A stretch of 64,000 bases of DNA from Bacteroidaceae bacterium (GCA_024398475.1 JAKSJB010000001.1:1-64000); one strand, 5' to 3'. Counted from the stretch's first letter, positions 53,595 through 62,978 are shown. The notes: a model not told the origin generated them from the sequence alone. Numbers and translations: made by a program.

Positions 53595-55139
53595 ATGGCA
53601 CAGCAGGAAGATATATTTAAGAAAGTGGTCAGCCACTGTAAGGAATATGGTTTTGTATTCCCTTCTAGTGAAATATACGATGGATTAGGCGCTGTTTATG
53701 ACTATGGTCAGAACGGTGTGGAGATGAAGAACAACATCAAGCAGTATTGGTGGCAGTCTATGGTACTGATGCACGAGAATATCGTGGGTATTGACTCATG
53801 TATTTTCATGCACCCTACTATCTGGAAGGCTTCCGGTCACGTTGATGCTTTCAATGACCCTCTGATTGACAACCGTGACTCTAAGAAGCGCTATCGTGCT
53901 GACGTTCTTATTGAAGAGCAGATTGCCAAGTATGAGGACAAGGTGGAGAAGGAAGTGGCTAAGGCTAAGAAGCGTTTCGGCGATTCCTTCGACGAACAGA
54001 AATATCGTGAGACAAGTCCTAGGGTTCTTGAGGAGCAGGCTAAGCGTGATGCTCTGCATGAGCGTTATTCCAAGGCTATGAATGCCATGGATTTGGATGA
54101 ACTCCGTCAGATCATTCTCGACGAGGGTATTGTATGCCCTATCAGCGGTACCCGCAACTGGACTGAGGTGCGTCAGTTCAACCTTATGTTCAAGACTGAA
54201 ATGGGTAGTACTGCTGATGGTGCAAGTACTATTTATCTCCGTCCTGAGACTGCTCAGGGTATCTTTGTAAACTATCTCAACGTGCAGAAGACCGGACGTA
54301 TGAAGATTCCTTTCGGTATTGCTCAGATCGGTAAGGCTTTCCGTAACGAAATCGTTGCCCGTCAGTTCATCTTCCGTATGCGTGAGTTTGAACAGATGGA
54401 GATGCAGTTCTTCATCAAGCCTGGTACTGAACTTGACTGGTTTGCCAAGTGGAAGCAGACTCGTATGGCTTGGCATCAGAACCTTGGTTTCGGTGCTGAG
54501 AACTATCGTTTCCACGATCACGAGAAGTTGGCTCACTATGCTAACGCTGCTACTGACATTGAATTCAAGATGCCATTCGGTTTCAAGGAGGTTGAGGGTA
54601 TTCACTCACGTACTAACTTCGACCTTGGACAGCATGAGAAGTTCTCGGGCAAGAACATCAAGTACTTTGATCCTGAACTCAACGAGAACTATACTCCTTA
54701 TGTGATTGAGACCAGTATCGGTGTTGACCGTATGTTCCTTTCTATCATGTGTCACAGTTACTGCGAGGAGCAGCTTGAAAACGGTGAGACCCGTGTTGTT
54801 CTCCGTCTGCCTGCTGCTATTGCTCCAATCAAACTGGCTGTATTCCCTCTTACTAAGAAGGATGGTCTGCCTGAGAAGGCACGTGAAATCATTGACGACC
54901 TCAAGTTCCACTTCAACTGCCAGTATGAGGAGAAGGATACTATCGGTAAGCGATACCGCCGCCAGGATGCTATCGGTACTCCTTACTGTGTGACTGTTGA
55001 CCACCAGACTCTGGAGGACAATACTGTGACTATCCGTTTCCGCGATACTATGGAGCAGAAGCGTGTGGCTATAAGTGAACTGCGCGGTATCATAGAAGAC
55101 AATGTGACTATCACCAGTCTGCTCAAGAAATTGAAGTAA
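53595..55139 (+). CDS. glyS: Glycyl-tRNA synthetase
   Basis: A class II dimeric-type glycyl-tRNA synthetase of 514 residues. Seen: the N-terminal motif region SHCKEYGFVFPSSEIYDGL with YDYGQNGVEMK, the long insertion (YRADVLIEEQIAKYEDKVEK), motif 2 FRNEIVARQFIFRMREFEQM, motif 3 ETSIGVDRMFLS and the anticodon-binding domain (APIKLAVFPLTKKDGLPEKA). It is one of two aminoacyl-tRNA synthetase genes here whose leader is packed with the microrepeats (with leuS). It ends 14 bases before the FKBP gene. Confidence 0.97.
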   Translation: MAQQEDIFKKVVSHCKEYGFVFPSSEIYDGLGAVYDYGQNGVEMKNNIKQYWWQSMVLMHENIVGIDSCIFMHPTIWKASGHVDAFNDPLIDNRDSKKRYRADVLIEEQIAKYEDKVEKEVAKAKKRFGDSFDEQKYRETSPRVLEEQAKRDALHERYSKAMNAMDLDELRQIILDEGIVCPISGTRNWTEVRQFNLMFKTEMGSTADGASTIYLRPETAQGIFVNYLNVQKTGRMKIPFGIAQIGKAFRNEIVARQFIFRMREFEQMEMQFFIKPGTELDWFAKWKQTRMAWHQNLGFGAENYRFHDHEKLAHYANAATDIEFKMPFGFKEVEGIHSRTNFDLGQHEKFSGKNIKYFDPELNENYTPYVIETSIGVDRMFLSIMCHSYCEEQLENGETRVVLRLPAAIAPIKLAVFPLTKKDGLPEKAREIIDDLKFHFNCQYEEKDTIGKRYRRQDAIGTPYCVTVDHQTLEDNTVTIRFRDTMEQKRVAISELRGIIEDNVTITSLLKKLK

Positions 55140-55153
55140 ATCCGAATAAGGTA

Positions 55154-55777
55154 ATGAAAAGAAAACTGACACTTATATTTGCTGTTGCGGGTGTGTTGTT
55201 TTCGCTGTGTTCATGCAGCGAAAAGGATGAAGTCGATGAATATGACAACTGGGAGGCCCGCAACATTCAGCTCATTGACTCAGTTGCCAAGGTGGCTGCT
55301 CTGAATGCCGATGGCAAATGGGAGGTTATCAAGGCGTTCAATATGGGTGATTCTGCGGAATTGTACAGGGACAACAAAAACTGTTTCATCTATGTCCACA
55401 AGATGGATAAGGGTGAAAAGGATCTGATGCCTCTATTCAAGGATTCTGTAAGGATCCACTATTCTGCAAGGGTTATTCCTACGAATCTCTACCCTCAGGG
55501 CTACTGTTTCAAGAAAACGTATAGTACCAATGTCCTGAACGAGGCTACGGATGTGCCTGAACTGAGATGTGTCGGTGATAATGTGGTGGGACTTTCTACT
55601 GCAATCCTTAATATGAACGAGGGTGACCGTTGGACGGTCTATGTGCCTTATTACCTGGGCTATGGCGAAACTGACAACAAGGAATATGGCGTGCCTCCGT
55701 TCTCTACATTGATTTACGACATTAAACTTGCTAAAATATATCGATTTGGTATTGATAAGGATACCAGTTGGTATTGA
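55154..55777 (+). CDS. FKBP-type peptidyl-prolyl isomerase lipoprotein
   Basis: A lipoprotein: the signal ends in a lipobox around FSLCSC. The C-terminal part is FKBP-like (VRIHYSARVIP, LSTAILNMNEGDRWTVYVPY, YLGYGETD, IPPFSTLIYDIKL-type ending GVPPFSTLIYDIKL). It likely assists folding of exported proteins on the periplasmic side of a membrane. Related proteins follow glyS in other Bacteroidales to my recollection. The gap to glyS is 14 bases, so it is probably cotranscribed, and a repeat-derived terminator follows. Confidence 0.9.
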   Translation: MKRKLTLIFAVAGVLFSLCSCSEKDEVDEYDNWEARNIQLIDSVAKVAALNADGKWEVIKAFNMGDSAELYRDNKNCFIYVHKMDKGEKDLMPLFKDSVRIHYSARVIPTNLYPQGYCFKKTYSTNVLNEATDVPELRCVGDNVVGLSTAILNMNEGDRWTVYVPYYLGYGETDNKEYGVPPFSTLIYDIKLAKIYRFGIDKDTSWY

Positions 55778-55821
55778 TGACATAACGGTTATCGAAAACT
55801 GTCAAAAGTCTAACGTCTAAG

Positions 55822-55862
55822 GTCGAAAGTCGAAGGTCTGAAGTACGACTTTCGACTTTTAT
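55822..55862 (+). terminator. Terminator built from AAGTCGAA microrepeats
   Basis: GTCGAAAGTCG (55822-55832) is the exact reverse complement of CGACTTTCGAC (55846-55856), with a 13-base loop and a TTTTATTTG tail. Both arms consist of the AAGTCGAA word. It lies 45 bases after the FKBP stop, within a repeat block at 55786-55856. Confidence 0.78.
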
Positions 55863-55892
55863 TTGTTCCCAATCTTAATATATAGGGCTTAT

Positions 55893-57194
55893 ATGAAATT
55901 TATACGATTTGGTTTTCTGATATGTGTGGTTTTCATGGTTTCTGCTGTGGTGAATGCCCAGGCTAAGTGGAACTATGATTTCATTGTTCCTGACGATGGT
56001 AACTTTGTGCAGGCTGTCAGTGCGGCAAATAACCGTGCTGATATGTCGAAGCGTTTCAGGATTTTCGTAAAACCGAGTTATTATCGTATTAAGGGTGACG
56101 GAACGATCATCAGTACGGTTGAAAACGGACAGAAGATTGAGTTTCCAAGTCCTATGACTGTTCTTACTGCTCCTAACACAAGTATTTGCGGTGATTCCTG
56201 GACGACGACTCAGATCGAGAATTGTCCGCAGCATGAGGGTATCAGTATCACCAGTACGCTTTTCCTGAACGGGGCTGACAGTACGTATATTCAGGATGTG
56301 GAACTTTGGTCGAACTTCAGGAATGATCCTAATGCTTTTGCCAATCGTGCCGTGGCGCTCAATGAAAAGAACTGCAAGGGTAATATTCTGAAGCAGGTGA
56401 GTCTGCTCAGCATGCAGGATACTTATTATACTAATTCTGGGGGATCTACTTATCTGGAGGATTGCAGAATCAGCGGGACGGTGGATTTCATCTGTGGCGG
56501 TGGTACGGTTTATTTCAACCACTGTGACCTGAAACTGCTGCCAAGGGGTGGTAAGAGTGATGTTGTTGCTGCTCCTGCTACTGAACCTGGCAGAAAGTAT
56601 GGATATGTGTTTGCTGACTGTTATATTGACGGTGGAAAGGAACAGGATGGACGGTTCCATCTCGGGCGTCCTTGGCAGAAGGCTCCTAAGGCTGTCTTCC
56701 TAAACTGTTCCATGAATGTCGTTCCTGCTGACGAGGGATGGACGGACATGCATGGTACTGTTCCTTCCTTGTTTGCTGAATATAATTCTACTGACGGTAA
56801 TTTCGGCCTTCTTGACCTGAGCAAGCGTAGGACTGCTTTTACTGACGGTGAAAAGAGATTGGTCAACGTAAATTACTCTCCTGCCCTTTCTGATGAAGAG
56901 GCTGAGGATTATACCGTAAGCAATGTGTTTGGCGACTGGCGCCCAGATGAGAGGGCAAATCAGGTGCGTCCTCCGGTGTTGCATGCTTCGGGAAAAACAA
57001 TTACATGGGAGGATATTCCGGAGGCTGGTTGCTATGCTATACTGCGGGATAGAAAAATCATTGCATTTACTACTAGGAATTCATATACTTTTTATTCCAG
57101 TTATGAGGGTGCGTGCTATTGTGTAAGATGTGCCAACTGGTATGGTGGCTTGGGACCTCGTTCTGAAGAGGTGGTATATCCTTTCCGTAAATAA
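55893..57194 (+). CDS. Pectinesterase (carbohydrate esterase family 8)
   Basis: A secreted pectin methylesterase-like enzyme of 433 residues that removes methyl groups from homogalacturonan. Seen: a signal peptide (FLICVVFMVSAVVNAQA), right-handed beta-helix repeats, the catalytic Asp in LLSMQDTYYT, the second Asp in GTVDFICGGGT (usually GxVDFIFG), and the Arg in LGRPWQ. The C-terminal 70 residues look like an Ig or FN3-like domain; no clear type IX sorting tail is seen. An ATG at 55863 is possible, but 55893 gives a normal signal peptide. It suggests plant-polysaccharide use. Confidence 0.93.
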   Translation: MKFIRFGFLICVVFMVSAVVNAQAKWNYDFIVPDDGNFVQAVSAANNRADMSKRFRIFVKPSYYRIKGDGTIISTVENGQKIEFPSPMTVLTAPNTSICGDSWTTTQIENCPQHEGISITSTLFLNGADSTYIQDVELWSNFRNDPNAFANRAVALNEKNCKGNILKQVSLLSMQDTYYTNSGGSTYLEDCRISGTVDFICGGGTVYFNHCDLKLLPRGGKSDVVAAPATEPGRKYGYVFADCYIDGGKEQDGRFHLGRPWQKAPKAVFLNCSMNVVPADEGWTDMHGTVPSLFAEYNSTDGNFGLLDLSKRRTAFTDGEKRLVNVNYSPALSDEEAEDYTVSNVFGDWRPDERANQVRPPVLHASGKTITWEDIPEAGCYAILRDRKIIAFTTRNSYTFYSSYEGACYCVRCANWYGGLGPRSEEVVYPFRK

Positions 57195-57209
57195 AAATTT
57201 GGGGGGATA

Positions 57210-57350
57210 AGTCTACGAGTCAACAAGTCAACGAGTCAACAAGAAAGCTCCCTAACCCCCTCAAGGGGGAATGACGCAAAAGTTAAACGCAAACGCAAAA
57301 ATTAAACGCAAACGCAACGCCCTACGGGCTACGCAAACGCAAAAAACTTT
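57210..57350. repeat. Composite intergenic microrepeat (inverted order)
   Basis: GAGTCAACAAGTCAACGAGT, then GCTCCCTAACCCCCTCAAGG with GGGAATGACGC, then GCAAACGC words and GCCCTACGGGCTACGC. It is the reverse complement arrangement of 150-230 and 44.2-44.5 kb. Confidence 0.92.
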
Positions 57351-57362
57351 CGACGGTCTTCG

Positions 57363-58112
57363 TTAACAGTTAATTTTTAGCCATTGGCAGGCTTGCTTGA
57401 TTATCTGTTCCTTAATTTGTTCTATTGGTACTTCAAGGCATTCTGAGGCTATCCTGTACATTTCCTGAATCGGACATTCTGATTCGTCGGTTTCCAACCA
57501 CATCATTCCTTTTTCCCACGCTAGTTTCATGGCTCCTTCGTTGAATCTTGGTCCGAAGGATATCTGTATGCCGTGCTGCATTAACTGGCGTGCCTGCTCG
57601 TTCTTGTTGCGGTAGCCATGGATTATCCATAATTGGCTGGCACCTGTGGATTTGCGTATTTCCAGCAGTTCGGGAAATGCTTTTACGCAGTGGATTATCA
57701 TTGGCTTATGGAATGTTTCCGAAAGTTGTATCTGACGTATGAAGAGTTGACGCTGTACTTCCAGATTGGCTCCACGAAGTGAATCAAGTCCTGATTCTCC
57801 GATTAAGGCTACCGATTCCATCGATAATTTCTGTTGCATGGCTTTGATGCAGTCGGTTGTGAATCCTTCGTCGTTGACTGCGCTGATTGAACTCCATGGG
57901 TGTATGCCGACGGAGTAATAGATGTTCCTCAAATTCTGATTGTCGGTATCTGTGGGCTTATTGTTGTAGATGGGTGTGACGCTTATGTCCTTATCTTCGA
58001 TTTCATCGGAATAATCGCAGTTGAGAAATATTATCTGTCGGTTGTCTTCTGCGATTCCATCGTAATAATCGGGTAGTCGATGGGTATGTATGTTTATGTA
58101 TGGAACTGACAT
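57363..58112 (-). CDS. TatD-family metal-dependent hydrolase
   Basis: A TIM-barrel hydrolase of 249 residues, DNase-like in E. coli TatD. Metal-binding motifs: NIHTHR at the N-terminus, GIHPWS, GESGLDSLR (Glu ligand), MIIHCVKAFPELL, WIIHGYR and LETDESECP (Asp). It lies 43 bases downstream of yidD on the same strand. The substrate is not known. A Glu-Ser-Gly-Leu-Asp motif replaces the usual GExGLDY, a small change. Confidence 0.93.
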   Translation of the reverse strand: MSVPYINIHTHRLPDYYDGIAEDNRQIIFLNCDYSDEIEDKDISVTPIYNNKPTDTDNQNLRNIYYSVGIHPWSSISAVNDEGFTTDCIKAMQQKLSMESVALIGESGLDSLRGANLEVQRQLFIRQIQLSETFHKPMIIHCVKAFPELLEIRKSTGASQLWIIHGYRNKNEQARQLMQHGIQISFGPRFNEGAMKLAWEKGMMWLETDESECPIQEMYRIASECLEVPIEQIKEQIIKQACQWLKINC

Positions 58113-58155
58113 GTGTTGTTGTGTTTGGTGAATGTGTGGAATGCAGTAAAGGATG

Positions 58156-58398
58156 TTATGGTACGGGGTCGTATCCGCTACCTCCCCAAGGATGGCATCT
58201 CAGGAGTCTTCTGATTGCGAGGTATAGGCCTTTTATAGGTCCGTGCTTTCGAAGGGCTTCAACTGCGTATTGCGAACATGTTGGTGTGAACCTGCATACT
58301 GGCGGAAACATGGGTGAGATGCATTTTTGGTAGAAGAGAATTGGCAGCAATAACAATGACACCGAAATCTTTTTTATGTATTTGAGTAATGTTGCCAT
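58156..58398 (-). CDS. yidD: Membrane protein insertion efficiency factor YidD
   Basis: An 80-residue protein with an N-terminal hydrophobic or amphipathic helix and the family pattern [20 protein letters not shown] with [12 protein letters not shown] and [12 protein letters not shown]. YidD assists YidC-mediated insertion. It starts 3 bases after the rnpA stop, the common rnpA-yidD pairing. Confidence 0.95.
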   Translation of the reverse strand: MATLLKYIKKISVSLLLLPILFYQKCISPMFPPVCRFTPTCSQYAVEALRKHGPIKGLYLAIRRLLRCHPWGGSGYDPVP

Positions 58399-58401
58399 AG
58401 G

Positions 58402-58845
58402 TTATTGGTTGTTGGGTGTCTGTGCTGTGTCCTTACTGTCTGTCTTTGCCGTTTGCTTCCTGATTCTGTCGGCTATCTGTGTCAATGCCTTATTGACTGT
58501 CTTGTATATCATATTGCTTGGATAGTGCTGTTGGGCAATACTGATAAAGGCTATGGCTATACTTATGTTGTTTTCTTCTGCTGCTTCCCAGACAATTGAT
58601 TTCTGTAGGCGGTAGGACTCACGTACCTGTCTTTTGATCCTGTTTCTGTCTACTGCATGGTGAAAGCGTTTCTTGGGGATGCTGATAAGGATGGATACGG
58701 GTGCGTCTTCCTTTTGTATCGGCATATAGACAATACGAAAAGGAAATGCAACGAATGATGCACCTCCTCCATCGAATAAACGGTCTACCAGTAGTTTGCT
58801 CGTTATTCGTTCTGCTTTCGTGAATGTCTGTGGATAATGTTCCAC
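58402..58845 (-). CDS. rnpA: Ribonuclease P protein component
   Basis: The protein subunit of RNase P, needed for tRNA 5' maturation. Seen: TFTKAERITSKLLVDRLF, the RNR signature DRNRIKRQVRESYRL, and ISIPKKRFHHA. The 147-residue length includes a polar C-terminal tail. It starts 8 bases after hemD. Confidence 0.95.
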   Translation of the reverse strand: MEHYPQTFTKAERITSKLLVDRLFDGGGASFVAFPFRIVYMPIQKEDAPVSILISIPKKRFHHAVDRNRIKRQVRESYRLQKSIVWEAAEENNISIAIAFISIAQQHYPSNMIYKTVNKALTQIADRIRKQTAKTDSKDTAQTPNNQ

Positions 58846-58853
58846 AAGGAATG

Positions 58854-59588
58854 TTATTTGTGCTTTTGCTTTACGTATGCTTCAATTATTGCAGGTACGG
58901 AACGAAGTTCGGCTGTTGGCTGCAGGTCAACACGCAGGCCGCTCTTTTCTGCTTCTTCTATTGTCTTGGCTCCGAGACATGCAATTACGATATTTCCTTG
59001 CTCGAAATTAGGGAAGTTCTTAAGGAGTGAGTGGATTCCTTCGGGACTGAAGAATACGAGCATGTCATAATCAAATGCTTCATCGGGTCCGAAATCATTG
59101 CTTACGGTATAGTACATGACTGCTTCATCATGCTTTAATCCTGCTGCATCAAACATGTTCTTGAGTTCATCGTCGTGAGCTGAAGACTGTGGTACAAAGT
59201 AGGTTTCGGTCTTGTGCTTGACCATAATAGGTACAAGGTCGGACATCTTTCCTGATACAGGATAGAATACCTTGCGCTTACGGTACTGGACGTATTTCTG
59301 GATATAGAGTGATACAAGTTCTGACTTGCAGAAATACTTCATGTCCTCTGGAATGGTAATACGCATTTCCTTACAGAGATTGAAGAAATGGTCTATTCCA
59401 TGTCGTGATGTAAATACTATGGCGCTGTGGTCGAGTATTGACACTTTTTGTGCGCGGAAATCGCGTGCAGGCATCTTGTCCACACGAATAAACGGACGGA
59501 ATACCAAATCTATTCCGTACTTTTCTGCTACATCAAAATAAGGGGACTTCTCTGTTTGTGGTTTTGGCTGAGATACCAGTACTTTCAT
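58854..59588 (-). CDS. hemD: Uroporphyrinogen-III synthase
   Basis: Closes and inverts ring D of hydroxymethylbilane in tetrapyrrole synthesis. HemD proteins are poorly conserved; support comes from the two-lobed pattern VFTSRHGIDHFFNLCKEM, VVYYTVS-like (VMYYTVSNDFGPDEA), VFFSPEGIHSLLKNFPN and VIACLGAKTIEEAEKSGL with the ending PTAELRSVPAIIEAYVK. The length of 244 fits, and it is grouped with rnpA and DUF4271 as in other Bacteroidales. Confidence 0.92.
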   Translation of the reverse strand: MKVLVSQPKPQTEKSPYFDVAEKYGIDLVFRPFIRVDKMPARDFRAQKVSILDHSAIVFTSRHGIDHFFNLCKEMRITIPEDMKYFCKSELVSLYIQKYVQYRKRKVFYPVSGKMSDLVPIMVKHKTETYFVPQSSAHDDELKNMFDAAGLKHDEAVMYYTVSNDFGPDEAFDYDMLVFFSPEGIHSLLKNFPNFEQGNIVIACLGAKTIEEAEKSGLRVDLQPTAELRSVPAIIEAYVKQKHK

Positions 59589-59712
59589 ATTGTGTATTTG
59601 TGTTGAATTTTACCTTAATAGATATGTCTTTATTACTATATCCGGTTAAGTTATCCTGTATTGTTAACTTAGATTACTTATTGTATTGAGTTGTAATGTT
59701 TGGTAGAAAATG

Positions 59713-60399
59713 CTATCCTATCACTTTCATCTGCTGCAATATCTGCATCGTAATCAGTGTTGGCATTATTTCCACGCCGCAAAAGTACAAAAAAAACAGC
59801 AACCGACCATATTTTTTTGGCTTAAAGTTTACATATAGCTTGCAAAACAGTATGATTTTCTGCAATATGACAACTGTAGCTATGCAAAATGTCATTACTG
59901 CTGCGCAGTTGCCATGGTAGAAAATCCGTATGACTGTAAACGGAATTATGGCTATTGAAACGGCTGCAAGAAGGTATATGTATGACGTGATCCACCGCCT
60001 GCTGACTTCGGGGGTGAAGAACACCCAATTGACAAATATGTAGGTGCATATCTGTATGGCGGAAAGTGACAGTATGGTGAGGAAAATATGGAGAAATAAT
60101 GTATAGTCAATACCGATGTTGTTGACTTCAATTGCATTGATAAAGAGGAAGAGGCACGTGTTTAGGATTCCGATGAATACCAGGAGAAGAATGGCTACTT
60201 GTTCACGGTCATTTGAGAGTATGTCGCCTACTGCATATATCTGGCGTGAAGAGAAGTATGTCTTTATCTTGTAGGCCAGGATTGCGCGGCTGCGATAGAG
60301 AACGAATGTGAACAGGACGAACATGAGAATCAGTCCGATGAGAATTGTATTGTCATCGGATATGCGGTATGTGCGTAATGTACTTTCCAGTCCTGTCAT
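59713..60399 (-). CDS. DUF4271 membrane protein
   Basis: A protein of about 228 residues with six or more hydrophobic segments (LIGLILMFVLFTFVLY, VAILLLVFIGILNTCLFLF, ILSLSAIQICTYIFVNWVFF). It matches the layout of DUF4271 proteins found next to hemD in Bacteroidota. The function is unknown. The open frame begins at 60510, but a -7 element at 60428-60435 lies inside that extension, so the ATG at 60399 is chosen. The 124-base gap to hemD has no obvious promoter, so hemD-rnpA-yidD-tatD may be cotranscribed with it. Confidence 0.82.
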   Translation of the reverse strand: MTGLESTLRTYRISDDNTILIGLILMFVLFTFVLYRSRAILAYKIKTYFSSRQIYAVGDILSNDREQVAILLLVFIGILNTCLFLFINAIEVNNIGIDYTLFLHIFLTILSLSAIQICTYIFVNWVFFTPEVSRRWITSYIYLLAAVSIAIIPFTVIRIFYHGNCAAVMTFCIATVVILQKIILFCKLYVNFKPKKYGRLLFFLYFCGVEIMPTLITMQILQQMKVIG

Positions 60400-60427
60400 G
60401 ATTTCTATTGAGCGTTGATTCCGAATG

Positions 60428-60435
60428 CAAAGGTA
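60428..60435 (-). promoter_or_regulatory. Probable -7 element for DUF4271-hemD
   Basis: The minus strand reads TACCTTTG followed by CATTCGG, 28 bases before the chosen start. Confidence 0.65.
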
Positions 60436-60510
60436 GCAATTATTTTGTGTATATTCTTTCATACATATAAAAAATAGACTGGCTGACCTGACTTTCTGAT
60501 TAAAAAGCAT

Positions 60511-60518
60511 TACCTTTG
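60511..60518 (+). promoter_or_regulatory. Probable -7 element for the DUF2851 gene
   Basis: TACCTTTG followed by TATC, 26 bases before the ATG at 60545. No TTTG at the expected -33. Confidence 0.6.
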
Positions 60519-60544
60519 TATCATTAAATGTTATCGTGATATTT

Positions 60545-61861
60545 ATGGAACGGATGCTTCATTATGTGTGGCTGCACAGGATATTTCCCATTGGACGGCT
60601 TTGCACTACTGACGGATGTAGTGTGGAGGTCATTTATCCTGGTCTGCATAATGCTGATGCCGGTCCGGATTTCCTTAATGCACAGGTCAGGATTGACGGT
60701 GTGCTGTGGGTGGGGAATGTCGAAATTCATCTGAAATCCAGCGACTGGTACCGCCATCATCATGATAAGGATGTCAATTTCAATTCTGTGATCCTGCATG
60801 TTACTTCTCTTGCTGACTGTGAGGTGTTGTGCTGCAATGGAACAAAGGTGCCGCAACTGCTGCTGGATATTCCTGCTGATGTCAGGGAAAACTATGATAT
60901 ACTGTGTGGACATGATCGCATTCCACGTTGCCGTGCCGTGTTGGGCGACCTTCCTGCCATGTCTGTCCATAGTTGGATGTCTGCCTTGTTTGTTGAGCGT
61001 ATGGAACAGCGTGTGGAACAGATTATGGAGCGCTGGGAGGCCTGCGACAGGAGTTGGGAAGATGCTATGTTTGTGACGGTTGCCAGAAACTTTGGCTTTG
61101 GCTTGAACGGTTCTGCTTTTGAAACTTGGGCAAGACATATCCCGATGGGGGCTGTGGGTAAACATCGAAATGACTTGTTTCAGATTGAGGCTATATTCTT
61201 CGGACAGGCTGGATTTCTTTCGTCTGATGCCATTTCATCGAAAAAAAACGAAATTGCTGATGATTATTATCTGCGTTTATGTTCGGAATATGCTTATCTG
61301 AGGTGTAAATTCTCCTTAAATCCGATGAATCCGTCGTTATGGCGATTCCTTCGCCTACGTCCGCAAAACTTTCCGCATATCCGCATTGCACAACTTGCAA
61401 TGATGTATTATGAAGGAAAGGTTACGATGTCTTCGCTAATGAATTATGGTTCGGTGGATGGCTTGTATGATTTACTGGATACCCGTGTGAGTGAATATTG
61501 GCAGACTCATTATACTTTCAATTCTTCTGCGACGAAATCATCGGAAAAGAAACTGACTGTTCCGTCCAGGCAACTACTGGTCATAAACAGTGTGGTTCCT
61601 ATGTTGTTTGCCTATGGTATTTATAAGTCTGATGATTCGTTACGACAGAAGGCTGTGGATTTGATGGAACAGCTTCCTCCTGAAGATAATAGGTATATTC
61701 GCGACTGGAAATCTGCGGGTGTTATCTGTGAATCCGCGGCTGACAGTCAGGCACTAATACAACTGACAAAGAACTATTGTCTGAAGCGTGACTGTCTGAG
61801 GTGTAGATTCGGTAATGAATTCATCCGCCGTACTCCCGGATTTATGAGGGAAAAGGAGTAA
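60545..61861 (+). CDS. DUF2851 family protein
   Basis: A soluble protein of 438 residues starting MERMLHYVWLHRIFP, with the family features VIYPGLHNADAGPDFLNAQV, RIDGVLWVGNVEIHLKSSDW, HDKDVNFNSVILHV and a Cys-rich end CLKRDCLRCRFG. DUF2851 is confined mainly to Bacteroidota and its biochemical role is unknown to me. A GTG at 60536 would add three residues; the ATG at 60545 matches the family start and the nearby promoter. Confidence 0.9.
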   Translation: MERMLHYVWLHRIFPIGRLCTTDGCSVEVIYPGLHNADAGPDFLNAQVRIDGVLWVGNVEIHLKSSDWYRHHHDKDVNFNSVILHVTSLADCEVLCCNGTKVPQLLLDIPADVRENYDILCGHDRIPRCRAVLGDLPAMSVHSWMSALFVERMEQRVEQIMERWEACDRSWEDAMFVTVARNFGFGLNGSAFETWARHIPMGAVGKHRNDLFQIEAIFFGQAGFLSSDAISSKKNEIADDYYLRLCSEYAYLRCKFSLNPMNPSLWRFLRLRPQNFPHIRIAQLAMMYYEGKVTMSSLMNYGSVDGLYDLLDTRVSEYWQTHYTFNSSATKSSEKKLTVPSRQLLVINSVVPMLFAYGIYKSDDSLRQKAVDLMEQLPPEDNRYIRDWKSAGVICESAADSQALIQLTKNYCLKRDCLRCRFGNEFIRRTPGFMREKE

Positions 61862-61949
61862 TCTCAAATATATCCAAATAGTTGCTGCAGTTATTTTATG
61901 CCTGTGTTTTCATAGAGGTCTCCTATTGGGGGGTCACTTAACCCTATAC

Positions 61950-61980
61950 AAAAAAAGAGTCGCTGATTATCAGCGACTCT
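61950..61980 (-). terminator. Terminator of tRNA-Phe
   Basis: AGAGTCGCTGA pairs exactly with TCAGCGACTCT (61970-61980) around loop TTA, with a run of T on the minus strand. It starts 4 bases beyond the tRNA 3' end. It could also stop plus-strand transcripts from DUF2851. Confidence 0.9.
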
Positions 61981-61983
61981 TTG

Positions 61984-62056
61984 TGGTACCTCCAGGATTC
62001 GAACCGGGGACACACGGATTTTCAGTCCGATGCTCTACCTACTGAGCTAAGGCACC
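61984..62056 (-). tRNA. tRNA-Phe (anticodon GAA)
   Basis: The minus strand gives a 73-nt cloverleaf: acceptor GGTGCCT with AGGTACC (one G-U pair), D stem GCTC/GAGC, anticodon stem TCGGA/TCCGT around loop CTGAAAA, T arm CCCGG-TTCGAAT-CCTGG and discriminator A. The 3' CCA is not encoded. The rest of 61862-62188 shows no gene. Confidence 0.97.
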
Positions 62057-62188
62057 ATTGATATTGTGCAAATTTACTGAGTGATAATTAACATGTGATG
62101 TTGTGAGTTATGCGCTCTGTCTCATTTGCGGGTGCAAAGGTAGTACTTTTTTTGTAATTGGCAAAAATATTTGATGCTTTTTTGCAAT

Positions 62189-62965
62189 TTATGGGATAAA
62201 TTTGTTCAGTGCTGCTGTTATTCCATCGTTGTCAACACTATCTGTGATGTACTTTGCAGATGCTTTTACTTCGTCGCGGGCATTGCCCATTGCTATTCCC
62301 AAACCTACATGGCGAAGCATCAGAATGTCGTTCCCTCCGTCTCCGAATGCAATGGTTTCGCTGATGTCGATACCATAGTGTGCAAGCATGTGGTCTATAC
62401 CGTTTGCCTTATTGTTGCCTTTGCGTATTACGTCGGCAAAGTAGGGATGCCATCTCTGGGATGTACACCCACTCAATATCTCCTTCATAATCCATGGCTC
62501 CTGTTCTGGTGAAAAGAATGCTACCAACTGCATTACGTCCATGTCGAAGCATGTGTCAATGGGTCTTACTTCCGGTGCTTTCAGGTTGAGCAACTGAAGG
62601 ATATGCAATGCTTCGGGTGAGGAATTGGTGATGAATGTTGTAGTGTCGGATGCAAAGACTATAGGAAACGGGTGGTCGCGGTAATAGTCAATCAGACGGA
62701 CGAGGTCGTCGTGGTGTATGGAATCGTGACGGATGACTGTTCCGTCGCCTGTTACCAGACTTGCTCCGTTTACAGTCATCATTCCGTCGTATTCCAATGT
62801 TCCGAGGTTGTCAACGAATGGGCGTGGACGACCGGTTGCTATAAATACCTTGACTCCTTGCTGACGTACACGATGGATGGTGTCAATGGTACTTTGGGGT
62901 ACCTGATGTGTCTTGAACGACACGAGTGTACCATCGATATCAAGGAATATGGCTTTATAGTTCAT
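62189..62965 (-). CDS. Cof-type HAD-IIB family phosphatase
   Basis: A haloacid dehalogenase-fold phosphatase of 258 residues. Motif I IFLDIDGTLVSF with the nucleophile Asp, motif II VFIATGRP, a C2B-type cap in the middle, and motifs III/IV KANGIDHMLAHYGI with FGDGGNDILMLRHVG and IAMGNARDEVK. It probably acts on sugar phosphates or similar small phosphates; the substrate is unknown. It lies 13 bases downstream of thrC on the same strand. Confidence 0.94.
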   Translation of the reverse strand: MNYKAIFLDIDGTLVSFKTHQVPQSTIDTIHRVRQQGVKVFIATGRPRPFVDNLGTLEYDGMMTVNGASLVTGDGTVIRHDSIHHDDLVRLIDYYRDHPFPIVFASDTTTFITNSSPEALHILQLLNLKAPEVRPIDTCFDMDVMQLVAFFSPEQEPWIMKEILSGCTSQRWHPYFADVIRKGNNKANGIDHMLAHYGIDISETIAFGDGGNDILMLRHVGLGIAMGNARDEVKASAKYITDSVDNDGITAALNKFIP

Positions 62966-62978
62966 TATTTGTGTCGGG

